From NCBI RefSeq assembly GCF_029893635.1, contig NZ_JARXYR010000002.1, positions 2,455,001 through 2,519,000 of the forward strand: 64,000 nucleotides of DNA, given 5' to 3'. This stretch comes from Variovorax sp. TBS-050B (lineage in GTDB: Bacteria; Pseudomonadota; Gammaproteobacteria; Burkholderiales; Burkholderiaceae_C). Below, piece by piece: positions 45,065 through 56,034 of this stretch; position 1 is the stretch's first letter; every line of letters begins with the position of its first letter. Below the pieces are notes generated by a model. It saw only the letters and a program-made list of their open reading frames with translations. It ran no database searches and had not been told where the DNA came from. The translations under genes and the position numbers were made by a program.

Positions 45065-47236
45065 ATGTCCGTCTCCACCCATGGCCTTCGCGTCCATCGC
45101 GGCCCGCAAGTGCTTCGCGCTGCGGTGGAACTGCTGTCGTCGATGCGGTTCGCGATCGCGCTGCTGACGGTCATCTGCATCGCATCGATCATCGGCACGG
45201 TGCTCAAGCAGCACGAGCCGATCAACAACTACATCAACCAGTTCGGGCCGTTCTGGGCCGAGCTGTTCCGCGCGGCCCGGCTCGATTCGGTCTACAGCGC
45301 CTGGTGGTTCCTGCTGATCCTGCTGTTCCTGGTGGTCAGCACCACGCTGTGCATCGCGCGCAACACGCCGCGCATCATGGTGGATCTGAAGACCTTCAAG
45401 GAAGACATCCGCGCCCAGAGCCTCAAGGCCTTCGGCCAGCGCGCCGAGTCCCGGCTCGACGAAGCGCCCGCGCAAGCCGCGAACCGCATCGGCCAGCTCC
45501 TGGTGAGCGGCGGATGGAAGGTCAAGCTGCAGCAGCGCGAAGGCGCCGACGGCCATGGCGGCACGGGCTGGATGGTGGCCGCGCGTGCCGGCGGCGCCCA
45601 CAAGCTCGGCTACATCGCCGCGCACAGCGCGATCGTGCTGGTCTGCATCGGCGGCCTGCTCGACGGCGACCTGGTGGTGCGCGCACAGACCTGGTTCGCC
45701 GGCAAGAGCGTGTTCACGGGCGGCGGCATGATCGCGGACGTGCCGCCCGAACACCGGCTCTCGCCGCGCAACCCGACCTTCCGCGGCAACATCCTGGTGC
45801 CCGAGGGCGGGCAGGGCAGCGTGGCGATCCTGCAGCAGTCCGACGGCGTGCTGCTGCAGGAACTGCCGTTCTCGATCGAGTTGAAGAAATTCATCGTCGA
45901 CTACTACTCGACCGGCATGCCCAAGCTGTTCGCGAGCGAGGTGGTGCTGCACGACCGCGAGACCGGCGAGCAGGTGCCCGCGCGCATCGAGGTCAACCAC
46001 CCGGCCAGCTACAAGGGCGTCGAGATCTACCAGTCCAGCTTCGACGACGGCGGCTCCCGCGTGAAGCTCAAGGCGGTGCCGATGGCCGCGGCGGCCAAGC
46101 CCTTCGAGGTCGAGGGCGTCATCGGCGGCCCGAGCACCGAGATCACCAACGGCACGGAAAAGCTCTCGCTCGAATTCGCCGCGCTGCGGGTCATCAACGT
46201 CGAGAACTTCGCGGATGCGGGCGCCCTGGGCAGCGGCGCCGACGTGCGCAAGGTCGACCTGCGCCACGACATCGAATCGCGCCTCGGGGCCGCCAACAAG
46301 ACGGTCAAGCAGAAGGTGCTGCGCAACATCGGCCCGAGCATCGGCTACAAGCTGCGCGACGCCGCCGGCCAGGCGCGCGAGTACCAGAACTACATGGTGC
46401 CGGTCGACACCGGCGACGGCCAGCCGGTGTTCCTGCTCGGCATGCGCGAAAAGCCCGAGCAGCCGTTCCGCTACCTGCGCGTGCCGGCCGACGAGCAGGG
46501 TTCCATGGAGGGCTTCGTGCGCATGCGCGCGGCGCTCGCCGATGCGGACACCCGCGCCCGTGCCATCGAGCGCTACATCGCGAAGGCCACCGATCCCAAG
46601 CGCCCCGACATGGCCGCGCAGCTGCGCGTTTCGGCGGCGCGCGCCCTGGCGCTGTTCGCCGGCAGCGAGCGCGCCAAGGCCGACGCCACCACGCTCGGCG
46701 GCTGGCAGGCGATCGCCGAGTTCATGGAAGCCAACGTGCCCGAGGCAGAGCGCGAGCGCGCCGGCGCAGTGCTGGTGCGCATCCTCAACGACGTGCTGTT
46801 CGAGGTGCTCAACCTGAGCCGCGAGGGCGCGGGGCTGGCCGCACTGCCGCTCGAGCCCAAGTCGCAGTCCTTCCTGACGCAGGCGGTGCTGGCGATCAGC
46901 GATGCCTACTTCTATCCGGCGCCGGTCGCGATGATGATGACCGACTTCACCCAGGTGCAGGCCAGCGTCTTCCAGGTGGCGCGCGCGCCCGGCAAGAACG
47001 TGGTCTATCTGGGCTGCCTGTTGCTGATCATCGGTATTTTTGCCATGCTGTACGTGCGCGAGCGCCGCCTCTGGGTGTGGCTGACACCCGATGGCTCGGC
47101 TGCCGGAGACAGCAACAGCACGGCCGCCACGATGGCTTTCTCCGTCAATCGCAAGACCATCGACAGCGACCGCGAGTTCGAGCACCTCAAGCACAGGCTG
47201 CTTGCCTTGAAGACAGAAGGACCGGCTTCCCCATGA
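45065..47236 (+). CDS. resB: cytochrome c biogenesis protein ResB (Ccs1)
   Basis: 723-residue membrane subunit of System II cytochrome c synthase. Transmembrane segments lie near residues 27-48 (FAIALLTVICIASIIGTVLK), 80-97, 190-207 and 650-668, with a large periplasmic domain between the third and fourth. YIAAHSAIVLVCIGGLLDGD carries the conserved His of the third helix. Start ATG 45065 is chosen; an in-frame ATG at 45017 lies inside the terminator hairpin and was rejected. It overlaps ccsB by 4 bp and forms the synthase with it. Confidence 0.94.
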   Translation: MSVSTHGLRVHRGPQVLRAAVELLSSMRFAIALLTVICIASIIGTVLKQHEPINNYINQFGPFWAELFRAARLDSVYSAWWFLLILLFLVVSTTLCIARNTPRIMVDLKTFKEDIRAQSLKAFGQRAESRLDEAPAQAANRIGQLLVSGGWKVKLQQREGADGHGGTGWMVAARAGGAHKLGYIAAHSAIVLVCIGGLLDGDLVVRAQTWFAGKSVFTGGGMIADVPPEHRLSPRNPTFRGNILVPEGGQGSVAILQQSDGVLLQELPFSIELKKFIVDYYSTGMPKLFASEVVLHDRETGEQVPARIEVNHPASYKGVEIYQSSFDDGGSRVKLKAVPMAAAAKPFEVEGVIGGPSTEITNGTEKLSLEFAALRVINVENFADAGALGSGADVRKVDLRHDIESRLGAANKTVKQKVLRNIGPSIGYKLRDAAGQAREYQNYMVPVDTGDGQPVFLLGMREKPEQPFRYLRVPADEQGSMEGFVRMRAALADADTRARAIERYIAKATDPKRPDMAAQLRVSAARALALFAGSERAKADATTLGGWQAIAEFMEANVPEAERERAGAVLVRILNDVLFEVLNLSREGAGLAALPLEPKSQSFLTQAVLAISDAYFYPAPVAMMMTDFTQVQASVFQVARAPGKNVVYLGCLLLIIGIFAMLYVRERRLWVWLTPDGSAAGDSNSTAATMAFSVNRKTIDSDREFEHLKHRLLALKTEGPASP

Positions 47237-48549
47237 ACACCACCACCCTCACGCTCCACGAAAGCTGGTTCTCGCGCCGCAGCCTGTTCGACTGGGTGTT
47301 CGCGGCGCTGGTGCTGGCAGGCGGCCTCTTCGCGTTCGCACGCTATGCGGGCTCGATGGACAACTACGAGAAGCCGATCCTCGCGGGCGCGATGCTCTCG
47401 ATCATCGCCATCGGCTGGTTCTGGCGGCCGCTGCGGGTGCTGGCGATCGTCGTCGGTGCGGCGTCGGTGCTGGCGATCGTCTCCTACCAGGGCGATCTGG
47501 CGCGGGCCGAGTCGGTGTTCTGGCTCAAGTACTTCCTGTCGAGCCAGTCGGCCATCCTCTGGATGAGCGTGCTGTTCTTCATGGGCACGCTGTTCTACTG
47601 GCTCGGCTTCTTCGGCGGCAAGCAGGGCGACACCCTCGAGGCGATCGGTTCCCGACTGACCTGGGCCGCGATCACCATGGCGCTGATCGGCACCATGGTG
47701 CGCTGGTACGAAAGCCACCAGCTCGGCCCCGACATCGGCCACATCCCGGTGAGCAACCTCTACGAGGTCTTCGTGCTGTTCTGCTGGCTGACGGCCGCGT
47801 TCTACCTCTACTACGAAGAGCGCTACCGCACGCGCTCGCTCGGCGCCTTCGTGATGCTCGTGGTGAGCGCGGCGGTGGGCTTTCTGCTCTGGTACACGCT
47901 GGTGCGCGAAGCGCACGAGATCCAGCCGCTGGTGCCTGCGCTGCAGAGCTGGTGGATGAAGCTGCACGTGCCGGCCAACTTCATCGGCTACGGCACCTTC
48001 GCCCTCGCTGCCATGGTCGCCTTCGCCTATCTGATCAAGGAACAGGCGAACGAGACGCGCTGGTACCGGCTCACGCCGATCTGGCTCCTGGGCGCGGCGC
48101 TGTGCTTCGTGCCCGTGGCCTTCCGCCAGCGGGTGCAGGAGGCGGGCGGCAGCTACTGGGTGGTGTATGCGGGCATTTCGGCGCTCATCGCCGCGGGCAT
48201 CCTGCTCGGCCGCAAGCGCATCGCGGCCAGGCTGCCCGCCAACGAAGTGCTCGACGACGTGATGTACAAGTCGATCACGGTCGGCTTCGCGTTCTTCACC
48301 ATCGCCACCGTGCTCGGTGCCCTGTGGGCGGCCGACGCCTGGGGCGGCTACTGGAGCTGGGACCCGAAGGAGACCTGGGCGCTGATCGTCTGGCTCAACT
48401 ATGCGGCCTGGCTGCACATGCGGCTGGTGAAGGGCCTGCGCGGAACGGTGGCCGCATGGTGGGCCCTGGTCGGCCTGGCGGTGACCACCTTCGCGTTCCT
48501 CGGCGTGAACATGTTCCTGAGCGGATTGCACAGCTACGGCACGCTGTAG
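47233..48549 (+). CDS. ccsB: cytochrome c biogenesis protein CcsB (ResC/CcsA family)
   Basis: 438-residue polytopic membrane protein of System II. The tryptophan-rich WWD heme-handling motif is [19 protein letters not shown] near residue 372. Conserved histidines flank it in [11 protein letters not shown] and AAWLHMRL, and the C-terminus ends [12 protein letters not shown]. It holds heme and, with ResB, attaches it to CxxCH apocytochromes such as the c4 encoded just upstream. ATGA overlap with resB. Confidence 0.95.
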   Translation: MNTTTLTLHESWFSRRSLFDWVFAALVLAGGLFAFARYAGSMDNYEKPILAGAMLSIIAIGWFWRPLRVLAIVVGAASVLAIVSYQGDLARAESVFWLKYFLSSQSAILWMSVLFFMGTLFYWLGFFGGKQGDTLEAIGSRLTWAAITMALIGTMVRWYESHQLGPDIGHIPVSNLYEVFVLFCWLTAAFYLYYEERYRTRSLGAFVMLVVSAAVGFLLWYTLVREAHEIQPLVPALQSWWMKLHVPANFIGYGTFALAAMVAFAYLIKEQANETRWYRLTPIWLLGAALCFVPVAFRQRVQEAGGSYWVVYAGISALIAAGILLGRKRIAARLPANEVLDDVMYKSITVGFAFFTIATVLGALWAADAWGGYWSWDPKETWALIVWLNYAAWLHMRLVKGLRGTVAAWWALVGLAVTTFAFLGVNMFLSGLHSYGTL

Positions 48550-48664
48550 GCGCGCGCTGCCGGTTTTTCGCGAAGAATCGAAACCGTGCGCGGCAATGCC
48601 GCGTAACCCGATCAGGGGATGCCGCGAACTACCCCGCACAGCGTTTCACGCGAAAGGCCACACC

Positions 48665-49663
<999 letters not shown>

Positions 49664-49700
49664 AGCCGCGGCGGCACGCGGCCGCCGCCTTCTTCGACCC

Positions 49701-50354
49701 ATGAACAAGCTGCTCATGCATCCGGCGGTCAAGCCGGTCGTCTTCGTGCTTTGCCTGCTGCCGTTCGCGTGGCTGGTCTATGGCGCGTTCACGGACGGGC
49801 TCGGCGCCAACCCGGCCGAGTACCTGATCCGCGCCACCGGCGACTGGACCCTGCGCTTCATCTGCATCGTTCTCGCGGTGACGCCGCTGCGCGTGACGGC
49901 GAAGCTCGGCGCGCTCGCGCGCTTTCGCCGCATGCTGGGCCTGTTCGCCTATTTTTACGTCGTGCTGCACCTGCTGTGCTACAGCTGGTTCGACATGGGC
50001 TTCGAATGGAGCGAGATCGCGAAGGACATCGCGAAGCGGCCGTTCATCCTCGTCGGCTTCTCGGCCTTCGTGCTGCTGACGCCGCTGGCCGCGACCTCGT
50101 TCAACCGCGCGATCAAGGCGATGGGGGCGAAGCGCTGGCAGATGCTGCACAAGCTGGTCTACCTGATCGCCGGACTGGGCCTGCTGCACTTCTTCTGGAT
50201 GCGCGCGGGCAAGAACAACTTCGCCGAGGTGTTCGTCTACGCGGCCATCGTGGCGCTGCTGCTGGCCTGGCGTGTCTGGCATGCGGCAAGCAAGCGTGCC
50301 GCGGCGCGTTCCGCCGCTGCCGCGCGCGGGCGGGAAGGCGCCGCCGCGCGATAA
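49701..50354 (+). CDS. msrQ: heme-binding membrane subunit MsrQ
   Basis: 217-residue ferric-reductase-like transmembrane protein delivering electrons to MsrP. About six hydrophobic helices; conserved His in YVVLHLLCY and in KLVYLIAGLGLLHFF for heme ligation, and FRRMLGLFAYFY. The C-terminus is short and basic. Same operon as msrP, and convergent with lysA, leaving 43 bp. Confidence 0.94.
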   Translation: MNKLLMHPAVKPVVFVLCLLPFAWLVYGAFTDGLGANPAEYLIRATGDWTLRFICIVLAVTPLRVTAKLGALARFRRMLGLFAYFYVVLHLLCYSWFDMGFEWSEIAKDIAKRPFILVGFSAFVLLTPLAATSFNRAIKAMGAKRWQMLHKLVYLIAGLGLLHFFWMRAGKNNFAEVFVYAAIVALLLAWRVWHAASKRAAARSAAAARGREGAAAR

Positions 50355-50397
50355 ACGCGGACCGGGCGCCGCGCGCACGCGACGCCCGAGCGATCGT

Positions 50398-51678
50398 TCA
50401 GCCGTCGATCTGCTCGCTGCGCAGCTGGTCTTCCATGGTCTCGCGGCGGCGGATCAGCCGCGCGGCCTGGCCGCTCACCAGCACCTCGGCGGCGCGGCCG
50501 CGCGTGTTGTAGTTGCTCGACATGCTCATGCAGTACGCACCCGCGGACAGCACCGCGAGCAGGTCGCCGGCCACCACGTTGAGCGCGCGGTCGCGGCCGA
50601 GCCAGTCGCCGCTCTCGCAGACCGGACCGACCACGTCGTACACCGCGGTGCCGCCGACGCGGGCGCGCAGCGGCACGATTTGCTGGAAGGCCTGGTACAT
50701 CGCGGGGCGCGGCAGGTCGTTCATCGCCGCGTCGACGATGCAGAAGTTCTTCTCCTGGCCGGGCTTGGTGTAGAGCACCTCGGTCACGCACACGCCCGCA
50801 TTGCCGACCAGCGAACGGCCGGGTTCGATGACCAGCTTGCGCTGGCCGAAACCGCGCGCGTCGAGCTTGGCGAGCAGCTGCTGCCACAGCGCATCGGCCT
50901 TCGGCGGCACTTCGCCGTTGTAGTCGATGCCCAGGCCGCCGCCGAAGTCCAGGTGATGGATCGGCACGCCGGCTGCTTCGATCGCCTCGACGAGGTCGAG
51001 CACGCGGTCGCAGGCGTCGAGGTACGGCGAGGCCTCGGTGATCTGCGAGCCGATGTGGCAATCGATGCCGACCACCTCGATGCCCGGCAGCTTCGCTGCG
51101 TGCCGGTACGCCTCGACCGCGCGGTCGTGCGCGATGCCGAACTTGTTGCCCTTGAGCCCGGTGGAGATGTACGGGTGCGTCTTCGGATCGACGTTGGGAT
51201 TGATGCGGATGCTGATCGGCGCGCGCTTCGCTTCGGCCAGCGCCACCTCGTTGAGCACGTCGAGTTCGGCCTCGCTCTCGACGTTGAAGCAGGCGATGCC
51301 GGCCGCGAGCGCCTGCCGCATCTCGGCGCGGGTCTTGCCCACGCCCGAGAAGATGATCTTCGCCGGATCGGCGCCGACGGCGAGCACGCGCGCCAGTTCG
51401 CCGCCCGAGACGATGTCGAAGCCGCAACCCGCCTCGGCGAAGACGCGCAGCACGCCGAGCGACGAGTTCGCCTTCATCGCATAGCAGATCAGCGCATCGC
51501 GGCCCTCGAAGCCGCGCTGGTAGGCGGCGAGCGCATCCAGCATCCATTGCTTCGAATAGACGAAGAGCGGCGTGCCATGCTCGCGCGCCAGCGCTTCGAG
51601 GCTCAGGCCTTCGACGTGGAGCGCGCCGTCGCGGTCGGCGATGTGCGGATGGCCGGGGAGGAGAGGCGTGGTCGTCAT
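50398..51678 (-). CDS. lysA: diaminopimelate decarboxylase
   Basis: PLP enzyme (426 aa) performing the last step of lysine synthesis. The PLP lysine is K69 in CYAMKANSS. Also visible are SGGELARVLAVG, the HIGSQI motif near residue 205, GGGLGIDY, EPGRSLVGNAG, and the C-terminal CESGDWLGRDR contributing the substrate-binding Cys. The ATG at 51678 overlaps the stop of the small lipoprotein gene upstream (ATGA), the conserved lptM-lysA arrangement. Confidence 0.97.
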   Translation of the reverse strand: MTTTPLLPGHPHIADRDGALHVEGLSLEALAREHGTPLFVYSKQWMLDALAAYQRGFEGRDALICYAMKANSSLGVLRVFAEAGCGFDIVSGGELARVLAVGADPAKIIFSGVGKTRAEMRQALAAGIACFNVESEAELDVLNEVALAEAKRAPISIRINPNVDPKTHPYISTGLKGNKFGIAHDRAVEAYRHAAKLPGIEVVGIDCHIGSQITEASPYLDACDRVLDLVEAIEAAGVPIHHLDFGGGLGIDYNGEVPPKADALWQQLLAKLDARGFGQRKLVIEPGRSLVGNAGVCVTEVLYTKPGQEKNFCIVDAAMNDLPRPAMYQAFQQIVPLRARVGGTAVYDVVGPVCESGDWLGRDRALNVVAGDLLAVLSAGAYCMSMSSNYNTRGRAAEVLVSGQAARLIRRRETMEDQLRSEQIDG

Positions 51679-51947
51679 CGCGGGGTCACTCCGCTGCCGG
51701 TGTTGCCCGCGGGCGCGCTGCTGGCGGCGGCGGGCTGGGGTGCGGCTTCTTCGCTGTCGCCGCGGCGGGCGCCGCCGGGCGTGAGCAACTGCGGCAGGGT
51801 GGCGCGCTGGGCGGCGGCCGGGTCGGTCGGCAGGAACAGCGGCCCGCGCTGACCGCAGGCCGACAGGGCAGCGGCGGCGGCGAGGCCGGCGACCATGAGC
51901 GCAGCACGGGCGGGGGCGCTCACTAGAATTTGGCGAACATTCAACAT
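51675..51947 (-). CDS. lptM: LptM (YifL-like) small lipoprotein
   Basis: 90-residue lipoprotein. Signal peptide with lipobox LSAC (Cys31), then the family signature GQRGPLFLP, followed by a low-complexity Ala/Pro-rich tail. LptM helps mature the LptD outer-membrane LPS translocon in E. coli; that role is assumed here from family and from the conserved lptM-lysA pairing. Its start codon is only 12 bp from that of divergent cyaY. Confidence 0.85.
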   Translation of the reverse strand: MLNVRQILVSAPARAALMVAGLAAAAALSACGQRGPLFLPTDPAAAQRATLPQLLTPGGARRGDSEEAAPQPAAASSAPAGNTGSGVTPR

Positions 51948-51959
51948 GGCGAAATTGTA

Positions 51960-52298
51960 ATGACCGACACCGAATACATGGATCGCGCCGAGGCCGCACT
52001 CGCGGCCATCGAGCAAAGCTGCGACCGCATCAACGACACGACCGACGCCGACATCGACAACCAGCGCGTGGGCGGCATGATCACGATCTCGTTCAAGAAC
52101 GGCAGCCAGCTGATCGTCAATCTGCAGAAGCCGCTGCAGGAGATCTGGCTCGCCGCGCGTTCGGGCGGCTACCACTACCGCCACGACGGCCAAGCCTGGG
52201 TCGACACGAAGACCGGCGAGGAATTCTTCGGCAATCTCTCGCGCGAGGCGAGCCTGCAGGCCGGGCAGCCGCTGGAATTCAGGGCGGCCGCGGCCTGA
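51960..52298 (+). CDS. cyaY: iron-sulfur cluster assembly protein CyaY (frataxin)
   Basis: 112-residue frataxin homologue regulating iron-sulfur cluster assembly. An acidic first helix ([20 protein letters not shown]) is followed by [26 protein letters not shown], the conserved [16 protein letters not shown] and a C-terminal strand. The ATG at 51960 gives the usual start. Divergent from lptM with a 12-bp gap; the nearest gene downstream, mrcA, is convergent. Confidence 0.95.
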   Translation: MTDTEYMDRAEAALAAIEQSCDRINDTTDADIDNQRVGGMITISFKNGSQLIVNLQKPLQEIWLAARSGGYHYRHDGQAWVDTKTGEEFFGNLSREASLQAGQPLEFRAAAA

Positions 52299-52307
52299 GC
52301 GCCCGGC

Positions 52308-54716
52308 TCAGTTCCTGAACAGGTCGAGGATGCGGCTGCGTTCCTCGGGCGGCGGGGGCGGCGCCACCGGCACGCCGCTCAGGGCCTCCGCGGGCTGGGT
52401 GGCCTGCGTCTCGACGCCGAGGCTCGAGACGCCGCGGCCCGGCGCGTAGTCGTCGTAGTACCACTCGCCGCCCACGCTCACCACGCCGGAGGGCGGCGAG
52501 GCCGACAGCTCGGTCACGGGCACGCCCTTGAGCGCGGTCTCCATGAAGTTGATCCAGATCGGCAGGCTCAGGCCGCCGCCGGTTTCGCGATCGCCGAGGT
52601 TGCGCGGCGTGTCGTAGCCGATCCACGAGATCGCCGTCATCGTGGGCTGGAAGCCCGCGAACCACGCATCGAGCGAATCGTTGGTGGTGCCGGTCTTGCC
52701 GTAGAGGTCGGGGCGCTTGAGCAAGGCCTGCGCCTTGGCGGCGGTGCCGGCGCGCGTCACCGACTGCAGCAGCGTGCTCATGATGAACGCATTGCGCTGC
52801 GGGATCGCGCGGATCGTCTCGTTCAGCAGCGGCGGCTGCTTCTCGACCAGCACCTTGTCCTTGTGGTCGGTGATGCGGGTCACGAGGTAAGGATTGACGC
52901 GGTAGCCGCCGTTGGCGAACACCGAATAGGCGGTCGCCATCTGCATCGGCGTGACCGAGCCGGCGCCGAGTGCCATCGGCAGGTAGGCGGGGTGCTTCTC
53001 CTTGTCGAAGCCGAAATTGGTGACCCAGTCCTGTGCGTAGCGCGTGCCGACGGACTGCAGGATGCGGATCGACACCAGGTTCTTCGACTTCATCAGCGCG
53101 GTGCGCATCGACATCGGGCCGTCGTAGCCGCCGCCGTAGTTCTTCGGCTCCCAGGGCTGACCGCCGGTGGTGCCGGCGTCGAAGAACAGCGGCCCGTCGT
53201 TGATGACGGTGGCGGGCGTGAAGCCTTTCTCCAGCGCGGCCGAGTAGATGAAGGGCTTGAAGCTCGAGCCCGGCTGGCGCCAGGCCTGCGTGACGTGGTT
53301 GAACTTGTTCTTGCCGAAGTCGAAGCCGCCCACCAGCGCCTTGATCGCGCCGTCGCGCGGATCCATCGCGACGAAGGCGCCCTCGACTTCGGGCAGCTGG
53401 GTGATTTCCCAGGTGTTCTTCGGCGTCTTCACCACGCGGATCACCGCGCCGCGGCGGATCTTGATGTTGGGCGGCGCCTTGTCCGAAAGCCCGGACTGCG
53501 CGGGCTTGAGGCCCTCGCCAGTGATCTGCACCGGATCGCCGTTGCCGCGCACCGCGGAGATTTCCTTCGGGCTGGCCTTGAGCACCACCGCCGCCATTAC
53601 GTCGCCGTTGTCGGGATGGTCCGCGAGCGCGTCGTCCACGGCTTCGTCGAGTTCCTTCGGGTCGCTGGGCAGTTCGACGAACTTCTCGGGGCCGCGGTAG
53701 ATCTGGCGTCGCTCGTAGTCCATGATGCCCTTGCGCAGCGCCTTGTAGGCCGCGGCCTGGTCGGCGGCGACCAGCGAGGTGTAGACCTTGAGGCCGCGCG
53801 TGTAGGTGCTGTCGCCGTACTGGGCGTACATCAACTGGCGCACGGTCTCGGCCACGTACTCGGCATGCAGCCGGTTCGGATCGGCCGCGTCGCGCAGGTG
53901 CAGCTCTTCCTTCTTGGCGGCGGCCGCCTGCTCGGCGGTGATGAAGCCCGCGTCCTGCATGCGATCGATCACGTAGAACTGGCGTCCCCGCGCGCGCTGC
54001 GGGTTGTTGACCGGGTTGTTCGCGCCCGGCGCCTTCGGCAGGCCCGCGAGCATCGCGGCCTGGGCGATCGTGAGTTCCTGCAGCGGCTTGCCGAAGTAGG
54101 CCTCCGAGGCCGCCGCGAAACCGTAGGCGCGATTGCCGAGGTAGATCTGGTTCAGGTAGATCTCGAAGATCTGGTCCTTCGTGAGCAGGTGCTCCAGCTT
54201 GAAGGTGAGCAGCACCTCGTAGATCTTGCGGGTCAGCGTCTTCTCGGAGCTCAGGTAGACGTTCCGCGCCACCTGCATCGTGATGGTCGATGCGCCCTGG
54301 CTCTTCACCCGGTTCATGTTCGCGAGGCCCGCGCGCACCATGCCCTTGTAGTCCACGCCGCCGTGGTCGTAGAAGCGGGTGTCTTCCGCAGCCAACACCG
54401 CTTCCTTCACGAGCTTGGGGATTGCCGAGATCGGGGTTAGATTGCGGCGCTCCTCGCCGAATTCGCCAATCAGAATGCCTTCGGCGGAGAAAACCCTCAG
54501 CGGCAGCTTCGGGCGGTAGTCGGAAAGTTCGGAGATGTCGGGAAGATTGGGGTACGCAACGGCCAGGGCGACGGCAACCACGCACAGAACCGCCAGAAAG
54601 CTGGCTGCGGCGATGCCGAATCCCCAGGCCAGGAAGCGCAGCAGCCATTTCAGCCAGGCTGGGCGTGCGGAAGAAGGGGTCTTGGCTGGCCCTTTGGGGC
54701 GTGAAGTTTCTTGCAT
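52308..54716 (-). CDS. mrcA: penicillin-binding protein 1A
   Basis: Bifunctional peptidoglycan synthase of 802 aa. The single transmembrane anchor spans residues 22-53. The GT51 domain has the catalytic Glu111 in EDTRFYDHGG and KSQGASTITMQVARN. The transpeptidase domain has SxxK at S484-K487 (QPGSSFKPF), SKN near residue 545 and KTGTTN near residue 680. Start ATG 54716 is preferred over an in-frame GTG at 54734, because a perfect TATAAT lies at 54745-54740 and would place transcription start around the GTG. It is divergent from pilM, the conserved mrcA-pil arrangement. Confidence 0.95.
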   Translation of the reverse strand: MQETSRPKGPAKTPSSARPAWLKWLLRFLAWGFGIAAASFLAVLCVVAVALAVAYPNLPDISELSDYRPKLPLRVFSAEGILIGEFGEERRNLTPISAIPKLVKEAVLAAEDTRFYDHGGVDYKGMVRAGLANMNRVKSQGASTITMQVARNVYLSSEKTLTRKIYEVLLTFKLEHLLTKDQIFEIYLNQIYLGNRAYGFAAASEAYFGKPLQELTIAQAAMLAGLPKAPGANNPVNNPQRARGRQFYVIDRMQDAGFITAEQAAAAKKEELHLRDAADPNRLHAEYVAETVRQLMYAQYGDSTYTRGLKVYTSLVAADQAAAYKALRKGIMDYERRQIYRGPEKFVELPSDPKELDEAVDDALADHPDNGDVMAAVVLKASPKEISAVRGNGDPVQITGEGLKPAQSGLSDKAPPNIKIRRGAVIRVVKTPKNTWEITQLPEVEGAFVAMDPRDGAIKALVGGFDFGKNKFNHVTQAWRQPGSSFKPFIYSAALEKGFTPATVINDGPLFFDAGTTGGQPWEPKNYGGGYDGPMSMRTALMKSKNLVSIRILQSVGTRYAQDWVTNFGFDKEKHPAYLPMALGAGSVTPMQMATAYSVFANGGYRVNPYLVTRITDHKDKVLVEKQPPLLNETIRAIPQRNAFIMSTLLQSVTRAGTAAKAQALLKRPDLYGKTGTTNDSLDAWFAGFQPTMTAISWIGYDTPRNLGDRETGGGLSLPIWINFMETALKGVPVTELSASPPSGVVSVGGEWYYDDYAPGRGVSSLGVETQATQPAEALSGVPVAPPPPPEERSRILDLFRN

Positions 54717-54739
54717 GGGGGCCCGGAGAGTCACCGCGC

Positions 54740-54745
54740 ATTATA
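54740..54745 (-). promoter_or_regulatory. -10 box of mrcA
   Basis: A perfect TATAAT on the minus strand, 24 bp upstream of the mrcA ATG, preceded by a short A/T-rich run. A matching -35 hexamer is weak. Confidence 0.6.
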
Positions 54746-54954
54746 AAAATTCGGCCCCGGGCCGCACGTCGAACTTCAGCGCAGCGTTGCGAGCTAAACC
54801 AAAAGTTACCGAATGTGGCTTCAGCGTCAGCTTTTGACAACGATCTCCGGATTTGCCGGCCCCGGTTCCTTGGTGGCGGCTACGCCTGCTGCTAGCATGC
54901 AACCGAACGCAAATTTTTCCATTAGTTACAAATGCAGGGCTAGAGGGACCTAAC

Positions 54955-56034
54955 TTGGCTTCTTTCGGATCATTGTTTCGTCGTCAGAACGCCCCCATGC
55001 TCGGCCTGGACGTCAGCTCGTCCAGCGTGAAGCTGGTCGAGCTCGGCCGCGAAGCCAGCGGCAAGCTGGTGCTCGAGCGCTGCGCGATCGAACCCCTGGA
55101 GCGTGGGTGGATCACCGACGGCAACGTCGAGAAGTTCGACGAAGTGGCCGAGGCCGTCCGCCGCGTGGTGCGCAAGAGCGGCACCCGCACCCGCAATGTC
55201 GCGCTCGCGCTCCCGCCCTCGGCGGTCATCACCAAGAAGATCATCCTGCCCGGCGGCATGAGCGAGCAGGAGCTCGAGATCCAGGTCGAGTCCGAAGCCA
55301 ACCAGTACATCCCGTTCTCGCTCGACGAGGTCAGCCTCGATTTCTGCGTCACCGGACAGAGCACCGCCTCCGCGGGCGACGTCGAGGTGCTGATCGCCGC
55401 GTCGCGCAAGGAAAAGGTCCAGGACCGCGAGGGCCTGGCCGAGGCCGCCGGCCTGAAGGCGATGATCCTCGACGTGGAATCCTTCGCCTCCCGGCTCGCG
55501 ACCTCGCGCCTGATCGAGCAACTGCCCGGCAAGGGCGTCGATGCCGTGGTGGCGCTCTTCGAGGTGGGCGCCTTCACCACCAGCATGCAGGTGCTTCGCA
55601 ACCAGGAAGTGCTGTACGACCGCGATCAGGCTTTCGGCGGCGCGCAGCTGACGCAGCTGATCGTGCGCCAGTACGGCTTCTCGGCCGAGGAGGCCGAGGC
55701 CAAGAAGCGCAGCGGCGACCTGCCCGACGACTACGGCTCTGGCGTGCTGAAGCCCTTCGTCGAAAGCATCGCGCAGGAAATCGCCCGCGCGCTGCAGTTC
55801 TTCTTCACCAGCACGCCGCACAACCGGGTGGACTACGTGCTGCTCGCGGGCGGATCGGCCTCGCTGCCGGGGCTGACCAGCGCGGTGACGCGCCAGACCT
55901 CGTTCGCCTGCTCGCTCGTCAATCCGTTCGACGGCATGGACATGGGGCCGAACATCCGCGAGAAGAAGGTCCGGCGCGAGGCGCCTTCCTATCTGACCTC
56001 CTGCGGCCTGGCCATGCGGAGGTTCGTGCAGTGA
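54955..56034 (+). CDS. pilM: type IV pilus inner-membrane platform protein PilM
   Basis: Actin-like cytoplasmic protein (359 aa) that binds PilN and links the pilus alignment complex to the motor. Visible are NAPMLGLDVSSSSVKLVELGRE near residue 15, NVALALPPSAVITKKI, the nucleotide-binding AVVALFEVGAFTTSMQVL and VLLAGGSASLPGL. The start is a TTG at 54955 with GAGGGA 6-7 bases upstream, giving the usual M-A-S-F-G N-terminus; an ATG upstream at 54853 would include the promoter region. First gene of pilMNOPQ, coupled to pilN by GTGA overlap. Confidence 0.94.
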   Translation: MASFGSLFRRQNAPMLGLDVSSSSVKLVELGREASGKLVLERCAIEPLERGWITDGNVEKFDEVAEAVRRVVRKSGTRTRNVALALPPSAVITKKIILPGGMSEQELEIQVESEANQYIPFSLDEVSLDFCVTGQSTASAGDVEVLIAASRKEKVQDREGLAEAAGLKAMILDVESFASRLATSRLIEQLPGKGVDAVVALFEVGAFTTSMQVLRNQEVLYDRDQAFGGAQLTQLIVRQYGFSAEEAEAKKRSGDLPDDYGSGVLKPFVESIAQEIARALQFFFTSTPHNRVDYVLLAGGSASLPGLTSAVTRQTSFACSLVNPFDGMDMGPNIREKKVRREAPSYLTSCGLAMRRFVQ

